6,481 bases of DNA from Flavobacteriales bacterium UBA7690 (GCA_002482775.1 DLGQ01000013.1:56354-62834), one strand, 5' to 3'. Counted from the stretch's first letter, positions 1-6,481 are shown. Notes: generated from the letters alone by a model not told the origin. Numbers and translations are program-made.

Positions 1-1040
1 TGTTACGCTACGCCATGATGAGCATGAGCGATGTCCCCGGGATCGCATTGATCTTCTGGGCCTACGCCTGGCTTGTACGTGGAGAGGGGAACAACCGCAT
101 TCATTTCGTGTTGATCGCGATCGTACTGGCGGCCGTGGCGATGGCGGTTCGTATGGCCGTAGCGCCGTTGATAGGGGCGTTGGTCATCGCCATGTTCTAT
201 GAGCGCACGCGGGAACGACGGACCCTCTGGGCTTTCATGACCAGTGCCGTGCTATCACTTCTCGTACTGGGTCCATTCCTCGGGGTTGATGAACTGCTCG
301 GAACAGTCTTACAGGGGTCGCCGCTGGCGGAATGGTCTCCCTTCAACCTCTTCCGGCGCGTGCTTCATTCCGATGACGGCGTGTTGATCTACCGCGTGCC
401 GAACATCGTGTATGTGCTGAGCATCTTCGTCCACCCTGGCTTTTTCCCGATCGGTGTTCTCCTGTTGCCGTTCGTCCGGAAGGATGATCTGTCTTCAGCA
501 CGCGCACGCATCGCGGCCTGGTGCGTGGGTTGTTACCTGTTGTTCATCGCTGGCATGCCGTTCCAGAACGACCGTGTTCTGCTGATGGCATTGCCTTTCG
601 TAGCAGTGGTGTTCTATCCGGCGTTCCTACGGGCTTGGGACTGGCTTGTGGTGAAAGGCCTTCGCCCAGCGTTGTGGGTCTCGGCGATGGCTTTGCTGCA
701 ATTCGGGCTGTTCGTTCGTGCAATGCAGCCCTTCATGGATCAGGCCAGGACAGAACGAGAGCTAGCGGCCCAGGTGAACGCGCTGCACCCCGAGCGCATC
801 TACACACATGGCATGGGCGCGGCGTTGACCAACTACTGCGCACCAGTACTTGTGACCGAGCTGTGGTATGGGGTTATCGACACCTTTGAACACGGAGCCG
901 TTGTGGTGGTGAAGCCCGCCAACCTTTCTGAACAATGGGACGGCCTACCGCCCGGGATCAACTGGCAACGCATGGAAGACCAAGGTGTTGACCGGATCGG
1001 CTCCCACGCCGATGGTTGGGTGGTGGCCCGGATCCGGTAA
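1..1040 (+). CDS. Polytopic membrane glycosyltransferase-like protein (GT-C, PMT/ArnT-like), 5' partial
   Basis: The reading frame is open to the left edge: codons before the ATG at 15 read L-R-Y-A, so the true start lies outside the window. Numbering from the ATG at 15, hydrophobic segments fall at about 8-22, 31-61 (probably two helices), 71-91, 131-154, 168-185, 189-209 and 218-236, followed by a soluble C-terminal part of about 100 residues. The opening 'MSDVP' just before a helix matches the segment that follows the catalytic loop in PMT_2/ArnT-type enzymes, and 'QNDRVLLMALPF' resembles the late 'R-then-P' helix of GT-C proteins. If so, about 100-150 N-terminal residues with the acidic catalytic loop are missing here. 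Family members move a sugar from a polyprenyl-phosphate donor to a protein or lipid on the outer face of the inner membrane. The substrate cannot be read from this sequence. The family assignment rests on pattern resemblance only; another GT-C or O-antigen-polymerase-like family is possible. Confidence 0.6.
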   Translation, partial: LRYAMMSMSDVPGIALIFWAYAWLVRGEGNNRIHFVLIAIVLAAVAMAVRMAVAPLIGALVIAMFYERTRERRTLWAFMTSAVLSLLVLGPFLGVDELLGTVLQGSPLAEWSPFNLFRRVLHSDDGVLIYRVPNIVYVLSIFVHPGFFPIGVLLLPFVRKDDLSSARARIAAWCVGCYLLFIAGMPFQNDRVLLMALPFVAVVFYPAFLRAWDWLVVKGLRPALWVSAMALLQFGLFVRAMQPFMDQARTERELAAQVNALHPERIYTHGMGAALTNYCAPVLVTELWYGVIDTFEHGAVVVVKPANLSEQWDGLPPGINWQRMEDQGVDRIGSHADGWVVARIR

Positions 1041-1074
1041 GCCGCCCTATCTTGCTGAAGCACCTCTACTTGCG

Positions 1075-2138
1075 ATGAAGAAAAGGTCGTTCTCAATCTG
1101 GCTGGCATGCGCCGCCTGTTGTGCTATTCATGCACAGCCCACCTTCGAGCTCACCGATCTGCGCTACGCCGTGCACCTCTGTTCCGATACCGCATTCATC
1201 CCTGCGCAGGACCAATCTATGATCGGTGAGGTACAGGACCTTTCAGCCGTTAACCGGGGATGCCTGCTCGCCAATGAGCAGCAGAGCGTGTTCGTGCGCT
1301 TCTCGGTGGCCTCTGCTGGGTTGCTCGCATTCGCGGTGACACCGACGGAACCTTCTGACTACGACTTTGCGCTTTGGGGGCCGTTCATCGAGGCCGTGGA
1401 TACCTTGGAAGGCTCCCCGATCCGGTGTTCTTATGCTGCACTGTCCGGAGCTACCGGGCTCAGCTTTCAAGCCCTGGATATTTCCGAATCCGCCTCGGGT
1501 GATGGTTGGGTGCGTCACGTGAGCGTGGATGCTGGACAGCACTATGTGCTGTACGTTGGGAACTATTCCTTGAACGGCATCGGGTTCCACCTCCATTGGC
1601 AATTGGAAGATGGTGCCGCATTGAGCTGTCCTGGTCTTCCGGAGGCCGCCTTCGAGCCTTCCGTTGGAACGGTCGGAGTAGGGGAGGAAGTGTCGTTCGT
1701 GGATCTCTCGACGAACGATCCGTACGGATGGTATTGGGAATTCCCAGGTGCCTCTATGGAACGAGCACCGACCAGTTCCCGCAAGGCATCACGTATGCTA
1801 CCGCTGGTTGCTATGATGTGCGGTTGACCGCGTACAATTCTGCTGGTGCTGGTGAGACCATGACCACGTGTGCGGTCAATGTGGATGCCACCACGGGGAT
1901 CACCGCCATGGATGATGTGGTGGGTATGGTGCAGGATGGGAGGACCCTGCGTTTCATCGCGCAAGGCAGCCCGTTTTTCCATGTCACGGTACTGGATGCT
2001 TCCGGTAGAACAGTACAGCAGGAACAAGGTCAGGGCTCCATGGAACTTCCACTTACCGCACATGCAACGGGTGCCTACACTGTCCTCGTTCGGACGGCTA
2101 CAGGTCTTATCGCCCGACGAGTGGCTGTGATCCGGTGA
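1075..2138 (+). pseudogene. Secreted PKD-domain protein with T9SS type A sorting tail, broken by a one-base frameshift
   Basis: The start at 1075 is chosen because it begins a clean signal peptide (M-K-K-R, hydrophobic stretch, cleavage after A-I-H-A at residue 20); an in-frame upstream start at 985 would bury it and overlap the previous gene. Residues about 35-180 form a beta-rich module with 'GCLLANEQQSVFVRF', 'SDYDFALWGP', 'RCSYAA' and 'YVLYVGNYS', commonly found before PKD domains in secreted Bacteroidota proteins. A PKD domain starts near 190 ('VGVGEEVSFVDLST', 'WYWEFPGAS'). Its second half ('GTSTDQFPQGITYATAGCYD') continues only in another frame from about 1755. Restoring one base gives 354 residues ending in a T9SS sorting domain (about 275-354, with 'VLDASGR', 'GAYTVLV', 'ARRVAVIR'). 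As written, the frame stops at 1827 after 251 residues without the sorting tail, so the product could not follow the T9SS route. No enzymatic domain is seen; an adhesin or surface role is only a guess. The shift may be a real mutation or a sequencing error. Confidence 0.8.
1750..1760 (+). other. Frameshift point within the PKD domain
   Basis: Upstream the protein reads in the frame of 1075 through 'WEFPGAS' (tct at 1753-1755). Downstream the PKD homology resumes as 'YGTSTDQ' with tat at 1755-1757, so the base at 1755 has to be read twice. The simplest explanation is loss of one T from an ancestral tct-tat. There is no X-XXY-YYZ slippery heptamer and no long homopolymer here, which argues against programmed frameshifting. 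Confidence 0.8.
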
Positions 2139-2198
2139 TCGGATCGGAAGTCGGTTGGCGTAGGCTGCGTATCCTTGCACCGCATCTTCGCGCAGCCC

Positions 2199-3155
2199 AT
2201 GGATATCTCCATCGTAGTCCCCTTGGTCAACGAACGAGAGTCGTTGCCGCACCTCGTGGAGTGGCTGCATCGCGTGATCAGTGGCATGGGCAAGGCGTAC
2301 GAGATCATCCTGGTGGATGATGGCAGCACCGATGGTTCGTGGGCGGAGATCCAACGGCTTTCGGCTGCGAACAACCGCGTGAAAGGCATCCGCTTCGGCC
2401 GCAACTACGGCAAAAGCCCAGCGCTGAACGAAGGGTTCAAGGCCGCACAAGGCAACGTGGTGATCACCATGGACGCCGACCTGCAAGATGATCCGGACGA
2501 GATCCCCGAGCTGTACCGGATGATCACCGTGGACGGCTTCGACCTGGTGAGCGGCTGGAAGAAGAAACGTTTCGATCCGCTGACGAAGACCATCCCCACC
2601 AAGCTCTTCAACTGGACCACGCGCAAGGCCAGCGGCGTGCAGTTGCACGATTTCAACTGTGGGCTGAAGGCCTACCGCAAGGACGTGGTGAAGAACATCG
2701 AGGTGTTCGGTGAGATGCATCGCTACATCCCGTTCATCGCCAAGAAGGAAGGCTTCCGCAACATCGGTGAGAAAGTGGTGAAACACCATCCGCGGAAATT
2801 CGGCCACACCAAGTTCGGGTTCAGCCGCTTCATCAATGGCTTCCTTGACCTGCTCACCATCACGTTCATCTTCCGCTTCGCGAAGAAGCCGATGCATTTC
2901 TTCGGGGGCATTGGCACGCTCATGTTCCTGGTCGGTTCACTCAGCGCCACGTGGGTGATCGGGGAAAAGCTTTGGCATTCCTTCATCTTGCACGAACCTG
3001 CACCCCGCGTGGCCGATCAAGGCTTGTTCTTCGTGGCCCTCACAGCGATGGTGATCGGTGTCCAGCTCTTCACCGCGGGTTTCGTGGCCGATCTGGTCAG
3101 CCGCAATGGCACCGACCGCAACCGCTACCGCATCAGCGAGCGCACGGGTTGCTGA
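2199..3155 (+). CDS. Family 2 glycosyltransferase, polyprenyl-phosphate sugar transferase type (DPM1/GtrB-like)
   Basis: This 318-residue protein is close to the usual length for the family. It probably transfers a sugar from a nucleotide donor to a polyprenyl phosphate at the cytoplasmic face of the inner membrane, making a lipid-linked sugar donor. From the ATG at 2199, the GT-A fold begins at once with 'ISIVVPLVNERESLPHL' (3-19). The nucleotide-binding 'VDDGSTDGS' is at 39-47, 'RNYGKSPALNEGF' at 68-80, and the metal-binding D-A-D with 'LQDDP' at 92-99. 'DFNCGLKAYRK' lies at 151-161. Two membrane helices follow at about 232-258 and 275-297, with a short basic tail. An in-frame TTG at 2175 would add eight residues before the typical strand, so ATG 2199 is preferred. 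It lies 60 bases after the T9SS-cargo gene and 28 before the DUF6056-like gene, which suggests an operon. Sugar specificity (glucose, mannose or other) cannot be told from sequence. Confidence 0.92.
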   Translation: MDISIVVPLVNERESLPHLVEWLHRVISGMGKAYEIILVDDGSTDGSWAEIQRLSAANNRVKGIRFGRNYGKSPALNEGFKAAQGNVVITMDADLQDDPDEIPELYRMITVDGFDLVSGWKKKRFDPLTKTIPTKLFNWTTRKASGVQLHDFNCGLKAYRKDVVKNIEVFGEMHRYIPFIAKKEGFRNIGEKVVKHHPRKFGHTKFGFSRFINGFLDLLTITFIFRFAKKPMHFFGGIGTLMFLVGSLSATWVIGEKLWHSFILHEPAPRVADQGLFFVALTAMVIGVQLFTAGFVADLVSRNGTDRNRYRISERTGC

Positions 3156-3183
3156 TCCCACATTCGGATCATCTTTGTTGGAG

Positions 3184-4602
3184 ATGAAGGACCGCCTGCC
3201 GATCCGTATCGCCCAGTGCCTGTTCTTGCTCGCGCTCGTGCGGCACCTGGCCGTAGCCTTCTTCGTGCATCCGTACGCCGATGACTTCAGCTACGCCGTA
3301 GCTGGTATGCGCTCCGATCTTGGTGCGCGCTTGATCCAAGAATACACCTCGTGGAACGGACGCTACTTCTCCAATATCCTGCTGCTGCGAAGTCCGCTGA
3401 CCATGGGCCTGGAAGAAGGGTTGTGGCTTTACCGCGCGGTGGCCGCGGCGCTGATACTCTTCACGTGGTTCGCGGCCTATCGCTTCGTGCGTGTGCTGTT
3501 GCCTGCGGCGAAGCGTGAGCTGGCTGCTACCATCTCGTTGATCTTCTTGCTGCTCTTCTTCCATGTGATGCCGAACACCAGCGAAGGGTTCTACTGGTAC
3601 ACCGGCGCCATGACCTACCAACTGCCCAATGCGCTGAGCCTGCTGCTGCTCGCGAATTGGGTGCGCTACCTACGCTCTCCGCAAGATGTGTTGGGCTGGA
3701 GCTGGTATGCCGCACAGGTACTTCTGGTGGTCGTGATCGCGGGTTGCAACGAGGTACACATGGCGTTCTTGGTGCTCGCGCACGCAGGACTTCTTGTGCA
3801 TGGCTGGTTGAATGAACGTCGACTCGCGCGCCCGGTCCTGGTGATGCTCGCGGTCTCCGTGCTGTGTGCCATCGTTGTAGCTGCTGCTCCGGGCAACGCC
3901 ACGCGCGGTGCGCATTTCGCCATGAAGCATGACCTGCTCCGCACTTTGGGGTACAGTGCCGTGCAGACCGGCCGTTTCGGTGGGCTTGCATTGATCTCGT
4001 TCCCCGTCATGATCCTCGCGTTGAACATCCCGAACATCCGCAGGGAAGCTCTTGCAAAAGGCATTCTTCAACCGTTCCATTTCCCGCTGAACAAGTGGTT
4101 GGCGCTGGCTCTACCGTTCGCCTGTGTGTTCGTGGCCATGGTGGTCACGTATTGGCCCACAGGCCTGCTGGGCCAGCATCGCACGGTGAACATGGGCTTG
4201 TTCTACTTCGTGTTGGCGTGGTTCTTCGCATTGGTCATTTGGGATCAGGTCTTTTTGCAGCCCCGCAACGTAGGGACCAGCGAAGCGGGCGCGTTCCGTT
4301 GGACATGGTCTTTGGTTATTGTGGCAGCCATGCCCCTTTTTACCGGCCGCGGTTCGCACCTGACCGGAGAACTTTTCGACGGAACCCTAGCGCGCTACGA
4401 TCGCGCCATGCATGCACGCTACGATGCTATCCGCGAAAGTCCAGACGATGAGTTGGTGCTGCCCGCCGTGCCGTGGCCAACGAGCTTGACGGTGCTGCCC
4501 CTGGATACCGCATCCGGGCATTGGATCAACCTGAGCATGGCGGACTATTTCGAACGGCCGGGCCTCCGCCTTATTGAGCCAGCTCCGGTTCCGCAGGAAT
4601 AG
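3184..4602 (+). CDS. Polytopic membrane protein, DUF6056-like, possible GT-C-type transferase
   Basis: A 472-residue integral membrane protein with roughly ten hydrophobic segments. The start at 3184 follows a GGAG stretch (very close to the ATG) and begins a positively charged N-terminus plus first helix. An in-frame GTG at 3058 would overlap the preceding glycosyltransferase gene by 98 bases and add a non-hydrophobic leader. After helix 1 comes an acidic loop 'HPYADDFSYA' (29-38) and then 'WNGRYFSN' (57-64). Later motifs are 'EGFYWYTGAMTYQLPNA' (134-150), 'GCNEVHM' (187-193), 'APGNATRG' (235-242) and a soluble C-terminal part with 'HWINLSMADYFERPG' (446-460). This order of motifs resembles the uncharacterised DUF6056 family as I remember it. 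The acidic pair after the first helix is also where GT-C sugar transferases keep their catalytic residues, and a lipid-linked-sugar synthase lies immediately upstream, so a GT-C-like role is reasonable inference but unproven. The 3' end overlaps the convergent LdtD gene. Confidence 0.7.
   Translation: MKDRLPIRIAQCLFLLALVRHLAVAFFVHPYADDFSYAVAGMRSDLGARLIQEYTSWNGRYFSNILLLRSPLTMGLEEGLWLYRAVAAALILFTWFAAYRFVRVLLPAAKRELAATISLIFLLLFFHVMPNTSEGFYWYTGAMTYQLPNALSLLLLANWVRYLRSPQDVLGWSWYAAQVLLVVVIAGCNEVHMAFLVLAHAGLLVHGWLNERRLARPVLVMLAVSVLCAIVVAAAPGNATRGAHFAMKHDLLRTLGYSAVQTGRFGGLALISFPVMILALNIPNIRREALAKGILQPFHFPLNKWLALALPFACVFVAMVVTYWPTGLLGQHRTVNMGLFYFVLAWFFALVIWDQVFLQPRNVGTSEAGAFRWTWSLVIVAAMPLFTGRGSHLTGELFDGTLARYDRAMHARYDAIRESPDDELVLPAVPWPTSLTVLPLDTASGHWINLSMADYFERPGLRLIEPAPVPQE
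4571..4602. other. Tail-to-tail coding overlap of two convergent genes
   Basis: The plus-strand stop tag (4600-4602) lies inside the minus-strand LdtD gene, whose stop (TAA, seen as tta at 4571-4573) lies inside the plus-strand gene. There is therefore no intergenic space for a conventional terminator between the two transcription units. The overlap encodes the last nine or so residues of each protein, both rich in proline and glutamate, and outside their recognisable domains. Confidence 0.85.
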
Positions 4603-6271
4603 CGGCAGTGGGCGTTGGTGGGGCAGGTGTGGGGTCGAAGAAGAGCTCACGTGCCAGCTTCTCGTCGTGGCCGTAAACATCGTCGCAGAAGTTCAGCCTG
4701 CCATCAGCGCCCACCCAGGTGGTGAAGTACCCGATCGTGACCGGACGTTTCTCCTTTAGCGTCACCCACGTTTCCTTGCCCTTGTTCATGGCCTCCCTGA
4801 TCTTCTCGGTAGTCCACGTAGTGTCGTTACGCAGAAGGTATTCTGCCAAGCGCTGTGGTTCGCTCAAGCGGATGCAGCCGTGGCTGAAGGCCCTGCTCTC
4901 GCGTGCGAATCCGCCTTTGCTCGGCGTATCGTGGAAGTAGATGCTGTAGCTGTTGGGGAAAAGGAATTTCACCTTGCCCAACGCGTTGCCAGCGCCCGGT
5001 TTCTGGCGGATCACCGGATTCGCATCACTGCCTCCGATGCGCTCCATGCCTTTGCTGGCGAGGTAATTCGGGTTCTTCTTGATCGCTGGTAGGATCTCGT
5101 TGCGCACGATGCTCTGCGGCACACCCCAGTACGGACTGAAGACGATGTTGCTCAATGTATCGCTGAAGATCACCGTGCGTGTGGCTTCGTTGCCCACCAC
5201 CACCTTCATGTTCCACGCTTCTTTGCCGCCCTCGAAGATGTGCATGCGGTACTCCGGGATGTTCACCAGGATCAGGTCCGGGGCATAGGCTTCGGGAACC
5301 CACCGCAGCCGTTCCATGTTGATCAACAAGGTGCGCACGCGTTGCGCCGGGGTGACGTTCAGCTGCCGGATCACGCTGTTGCCGATCACCCCATCGGGCA
5401 GCAAGGCATGACGTTCCTGGAAATGTTGTACGGCGAACAACAAGGTGCTGTCGTACGCGGCCGAGCTGAGGACGATGGTGTCCATGCCGCCTACGAGGTC
5501 GCCCAGTACCATCAAGCGTTGACGGATGTCCGGGATCACACCGGCGGTATCACCGGGCACGATCTTCTTGCGTTCGCCCAGCGAGAGCACGTCCCACCGG
5601 ACCAAGGTGTCCAATGCGGCGTAGCGTTTCAACTCGTCCTTCAGCTTGCTGTACTGCGGATGGATGGGTTCGATGGCGCGCAGGTCCATGCGGCCAGCGG
5701 TGAGCGAATCCAACAGGCGGTCGTAGTTCTTCTTCTTGCGCGGGATGAACCAATCCAGCTCGTGCAGGTCTTTGCCTACCATGCCGCCGTACTTCTTGTC
5801 CGCGAAGCGGAAGAACTGCGCGGTGAGGGCGAGTTCCAACGCGGTGCGGCAGCTGTCGCAAGCGGCACTATCGGCGCGGCTGCGGTGTCCGTTGCTCAGC
5901 AATCCGTTCAGGCGTTCGCGTAGGGCTGCGCCTTCCCGATAGGCGGCTTCGGTGCTGTTGACCAGCGAAGCGAATCCAGCTGCGGCCTGCGAAAGGCTAT
6001 CGTTCACGAACCACGCGTACTGGTATTTCCGTCGCGCGTAGAAGTCGCGGATGCCGGCGGAATCCAGGCGGGTCTCGGGATGGCTCGCGAGGTAGGCGAG
6101 GATGTCGGTGCTATCCATCGTGCGCACCGTGTACTGTTCGCGGCTCTCGAACACCGCGTTGATCTCCTGGGCCTTTTCCTGTTCAGTCGGTGGTTCGGCT
6201 TGTTCGGCACAACCAACAACGAGGAACAGGGCAAAAAGGTGGGGACGGGCGCGCATGAGGGGAGTGGGCAT
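4571..6271 (-). CDS. L,D-transpeptidase, LdtD/YcbB type, predicted lipoprotein
   Basis: This 566-residue enzyme should form 3-3 (mDAP-mDAP type) cross-links between peptidoglycan stem peptides in the periplasm, by a catalytic-cysteine mechanism that most beta-lactams do not inhibit. The N-terminus has a short hydrophobic stretch and a lipobox V-V-G-C (Cys21), so it is probably a lipid-anchored protein, whereas E. coli LdtD is membrane-anchored. A second in-frame ATG (Met6, at 6256) would still leave a full lipoprotein signal. Residues about 75-230 form the LdtD scaffold region ('FYARRKYQYAWF', 'LALTAQFFRFADKKYGG', 'LDWFIPRKKKNYD'). A PG_binding_1 domain spans about 245-305 ('FAVQHFQERHALLPDGVIG'). 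The YkuD catalytic domain runs from about 333 to 505, with His447 in 'YFHDTPSKGGF' and the 'SHGCIRLS' motif (catalytic Cys466). The C-terminal 'YFTTWVGADGRLNFCDDVYG' is typical of the family and is followed by a Pro/Thr/Ala-rich tail of about 20 residues. Length is near the family norm (about 615 in E. coli). It lies 23 bases downstream of another transpeptidase-like gene, so co-transcription is likely. Confidence 0.93.
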   Translation of the reverse strand: MPTPLMRARPHLFALFLVVGCAEQAEPPTEQEKAQEINAVFESREQYTVRTMDSTDILAYLASHPETRLDSAGIRDFYARRKYQYAWFVNDSLSQAAAGFASLVNSTEAAYREGAALRERLNGLLSNGHRSRADSAACDSCRTALELALTAQFFRFADKKYGGMVGKDLHELDWFIPRKKKNYDRLLDSLTAGRMDLRAIEPIHPQYSKLKDELKRYAALDTLVRWDVLSLGERKKIVPGDTAGVIPDIRQRLMVLGDLVGGMDTIVLSSAAYDSTLLFAVQHFQERHALLPDGVIGNSVIRQLNVTPAQRVRTLLINMERLRWVPEAYAPDLILVNIPEYRMHIFEGGKEAWNMKVVVGNEATRTVIFSDTLSNIVFSPYWGVPQSIVRNEILPAIKKNPNYLASKGMERIGGSDANPVIRQKPGAGNALGKVKFLFPNSYSIYFHDTPSKGGFARESRAFSHGCIRLSEPQRLAEYLLRNDTTWTTEKIREAMNKGKETWVTLKEKRPVTIGYFTTWVGADGRLNFCDDVYGHDEKLARELFFDPTPAPPTPTAAIPAEPELAQ

Positions 6272-6294
6272 ACGAGCCCAAGGCGCGTAAAGTT

Positions 6295-6481
6295 CTACTT
6301 ACTGCCGTGAACGTAGAGCAACCCGCCATCGGCGAGCAGTTCCAGCATGCGGGGCATGTCGGCGCGGCTCACGGCGGGGCAGCCCCAGCTACGGCCCAAC
6401 CGACCGTGCTCGGCAATGAACGTCTCGCTCACGTAATCGGCACCGTGCATGATCACCTCGCGGGCTTCGGCCTGGCAATTC
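6295..6481 (-). CDS. Murein L,D-transpeptidase catalytic domain protein (YkuD_2 type), C-terminal fragment
   Basis: The last 61 codons of a minus-strand gene that enters from the right edge; the frame is open to 6480 and the stop (TAG) is at 6295-6297. The visible protein reads 'AREVIMHGADYVSE', then 'HGRLGRSWGCPAVS', then 'GGLLYVHGSK'. This H-G-A-D-Y-V-S plus G-R-S-W-G-C-P pattern is characteristic of the YkuD_2 family, in which the histidine (residue 12 here) and the cysteine (residue 34 here) form the presumed active site. Family members are exported murein L,D-transpeptidase-like proteins of about 200-250 residues, so roughly three quarters of the gene lies outside the window. An internal ATG at 6450 begins the M-H-G motif itself and cannot be the true start. 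The next gene begins 23 bases downstream and encodes the LdtD-type enzyme, so the pair probably forms one transcription unit for cell-wall remodelling. The biochemical activity of YkuD_2 proteins is less well established than that of classical YkuD enzymes. Confidence 0.88.
   Translation of the reverse strand, partial: NCQAEAREVIMHGADYVSETFIAEHGRLGRSWGCPAVSRADMPRMLELLADGGLLYVHGSK

Noticed and set aside
1028..1037. Ten-base palindrome CCGGATCCGG just before the stop of the first gene
   Set aside because: It is fully explained as coding sequence (R-I-R region), is single-copy and has no partner site.
2129..2145. Small inverted repeat GATCCG-N5-CGGATC spanning the stop codon of the T9SS-cargo gene, considered as a terminator
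   Set aside because: The stem is only six base pairs and there is no following T-run; such GATC/CCGG palindromes occur by chance in this base composition.
2155..2177. Possible Bacteroidota promoter: TTGG with TATCCTTG near the TAnnTTTG consensus upstream of the glycosyltransferase
   Set aside because: One consensus base is wrong, and the spacing of about 12 bases is well short of the usual 17-23, so it is not convincing.
1563..2897. A 444-codon open frame on the minus strand across the PKD and glycosyltransferase genes
   Set aside because: It lies opposite two well-supported genes, its translation is low-complexity and rich in His/Asp/Arg as expected for an antisense frame in GC-rich DNA, and no family is recognisable.
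3058..3183. Upstream GTG start extending the DUF6056-like gene by 42 codons
   Set aside because: It would overlap the preceding glycosyltransferase gene by 98 bases, and the added residues are Ser/Ala/Thr-rich and non-hydrophobic in front of a normal N-terminal helix.
5240..5923. A 227-codon open frame on the plus strand inside the LdtD gene
   Set aside because: It is antisense to a strongly supported coding sequence, with no recognisable domain, signal or start context.

Overview
This GC-rich window (well above half G+C by eye) looks like chromosomal DNA of a member of the Bacteroidota. The clearest marker is the C-terminal type IX secretion (T9SS) sorting domain encoded at about 1895-2135, which sits behind a PKD domain and a 'DYDFALWG' N-terminal module that is common in secreted Bacteroidota proteins. 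Weak or absent Shine-Dalgarno sites fit that phylum. A GC-rich, Flavobacteriales-like lineage is a plausible narrower guess, but that is inference. I see no phage, IS, CRISPR, tRNA or rRNA features.

The left two thirds (1-4602) holds four plus-strand genes with short gaps of 34, 60 and 28 bases, so they may be co-transcribed. They are: the 3' part of a polytopic membrane protein resembling GT-C sugar transferases of the PMT/ArnT type; a secreted PKD protein with a T9SS tail, broken by a one-base frameshift near 1755; a family 2 glycosyltransferase of the dolichol/undecaprenyl-phosphate sugar transferase type with two C-terminal membrane helices; and a 472-residue polytopic membrane protein resembling the uncharacterised DUF6056 family. 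The third gene would load a sugar onto a polyprenyl-phosphate carrier. The first and fourth are the sort of membrane proteins that could use such a donor on the far side of the membrane.

The right third (4571-6481) holds two minus-strand genes 23 bases apart, read right to left. The first is the 3' end of a YkuD_2-type murein L,D-transpeptidase-like protein, and the second is a complete LdtD/YcbB-type L,D-transpeptidase with a lipoprotein signal. Together they form a peptidoglycan cross-linking or remodelling pair built from two different families. The LdtD gene runs tail-to-tail into the DUF6056-like gene with a 32-base overlap of coding sequence.

No wholly new system is evident. The most interesting points are the dense D-(S/T)-(A/I/L/M/T/V) motifs in the LdtD protein (the known Bacteroides O-glycosylation motif) next to lipid-linked sugar genes, the GT-C / GT2 / DUF6056 arrangement around a T9SS cargo gene, the frameshift in that cargo gene, and the pairing of two L,D-transpeptidase families. 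There is no gene-free stretch longer than 60 bases.
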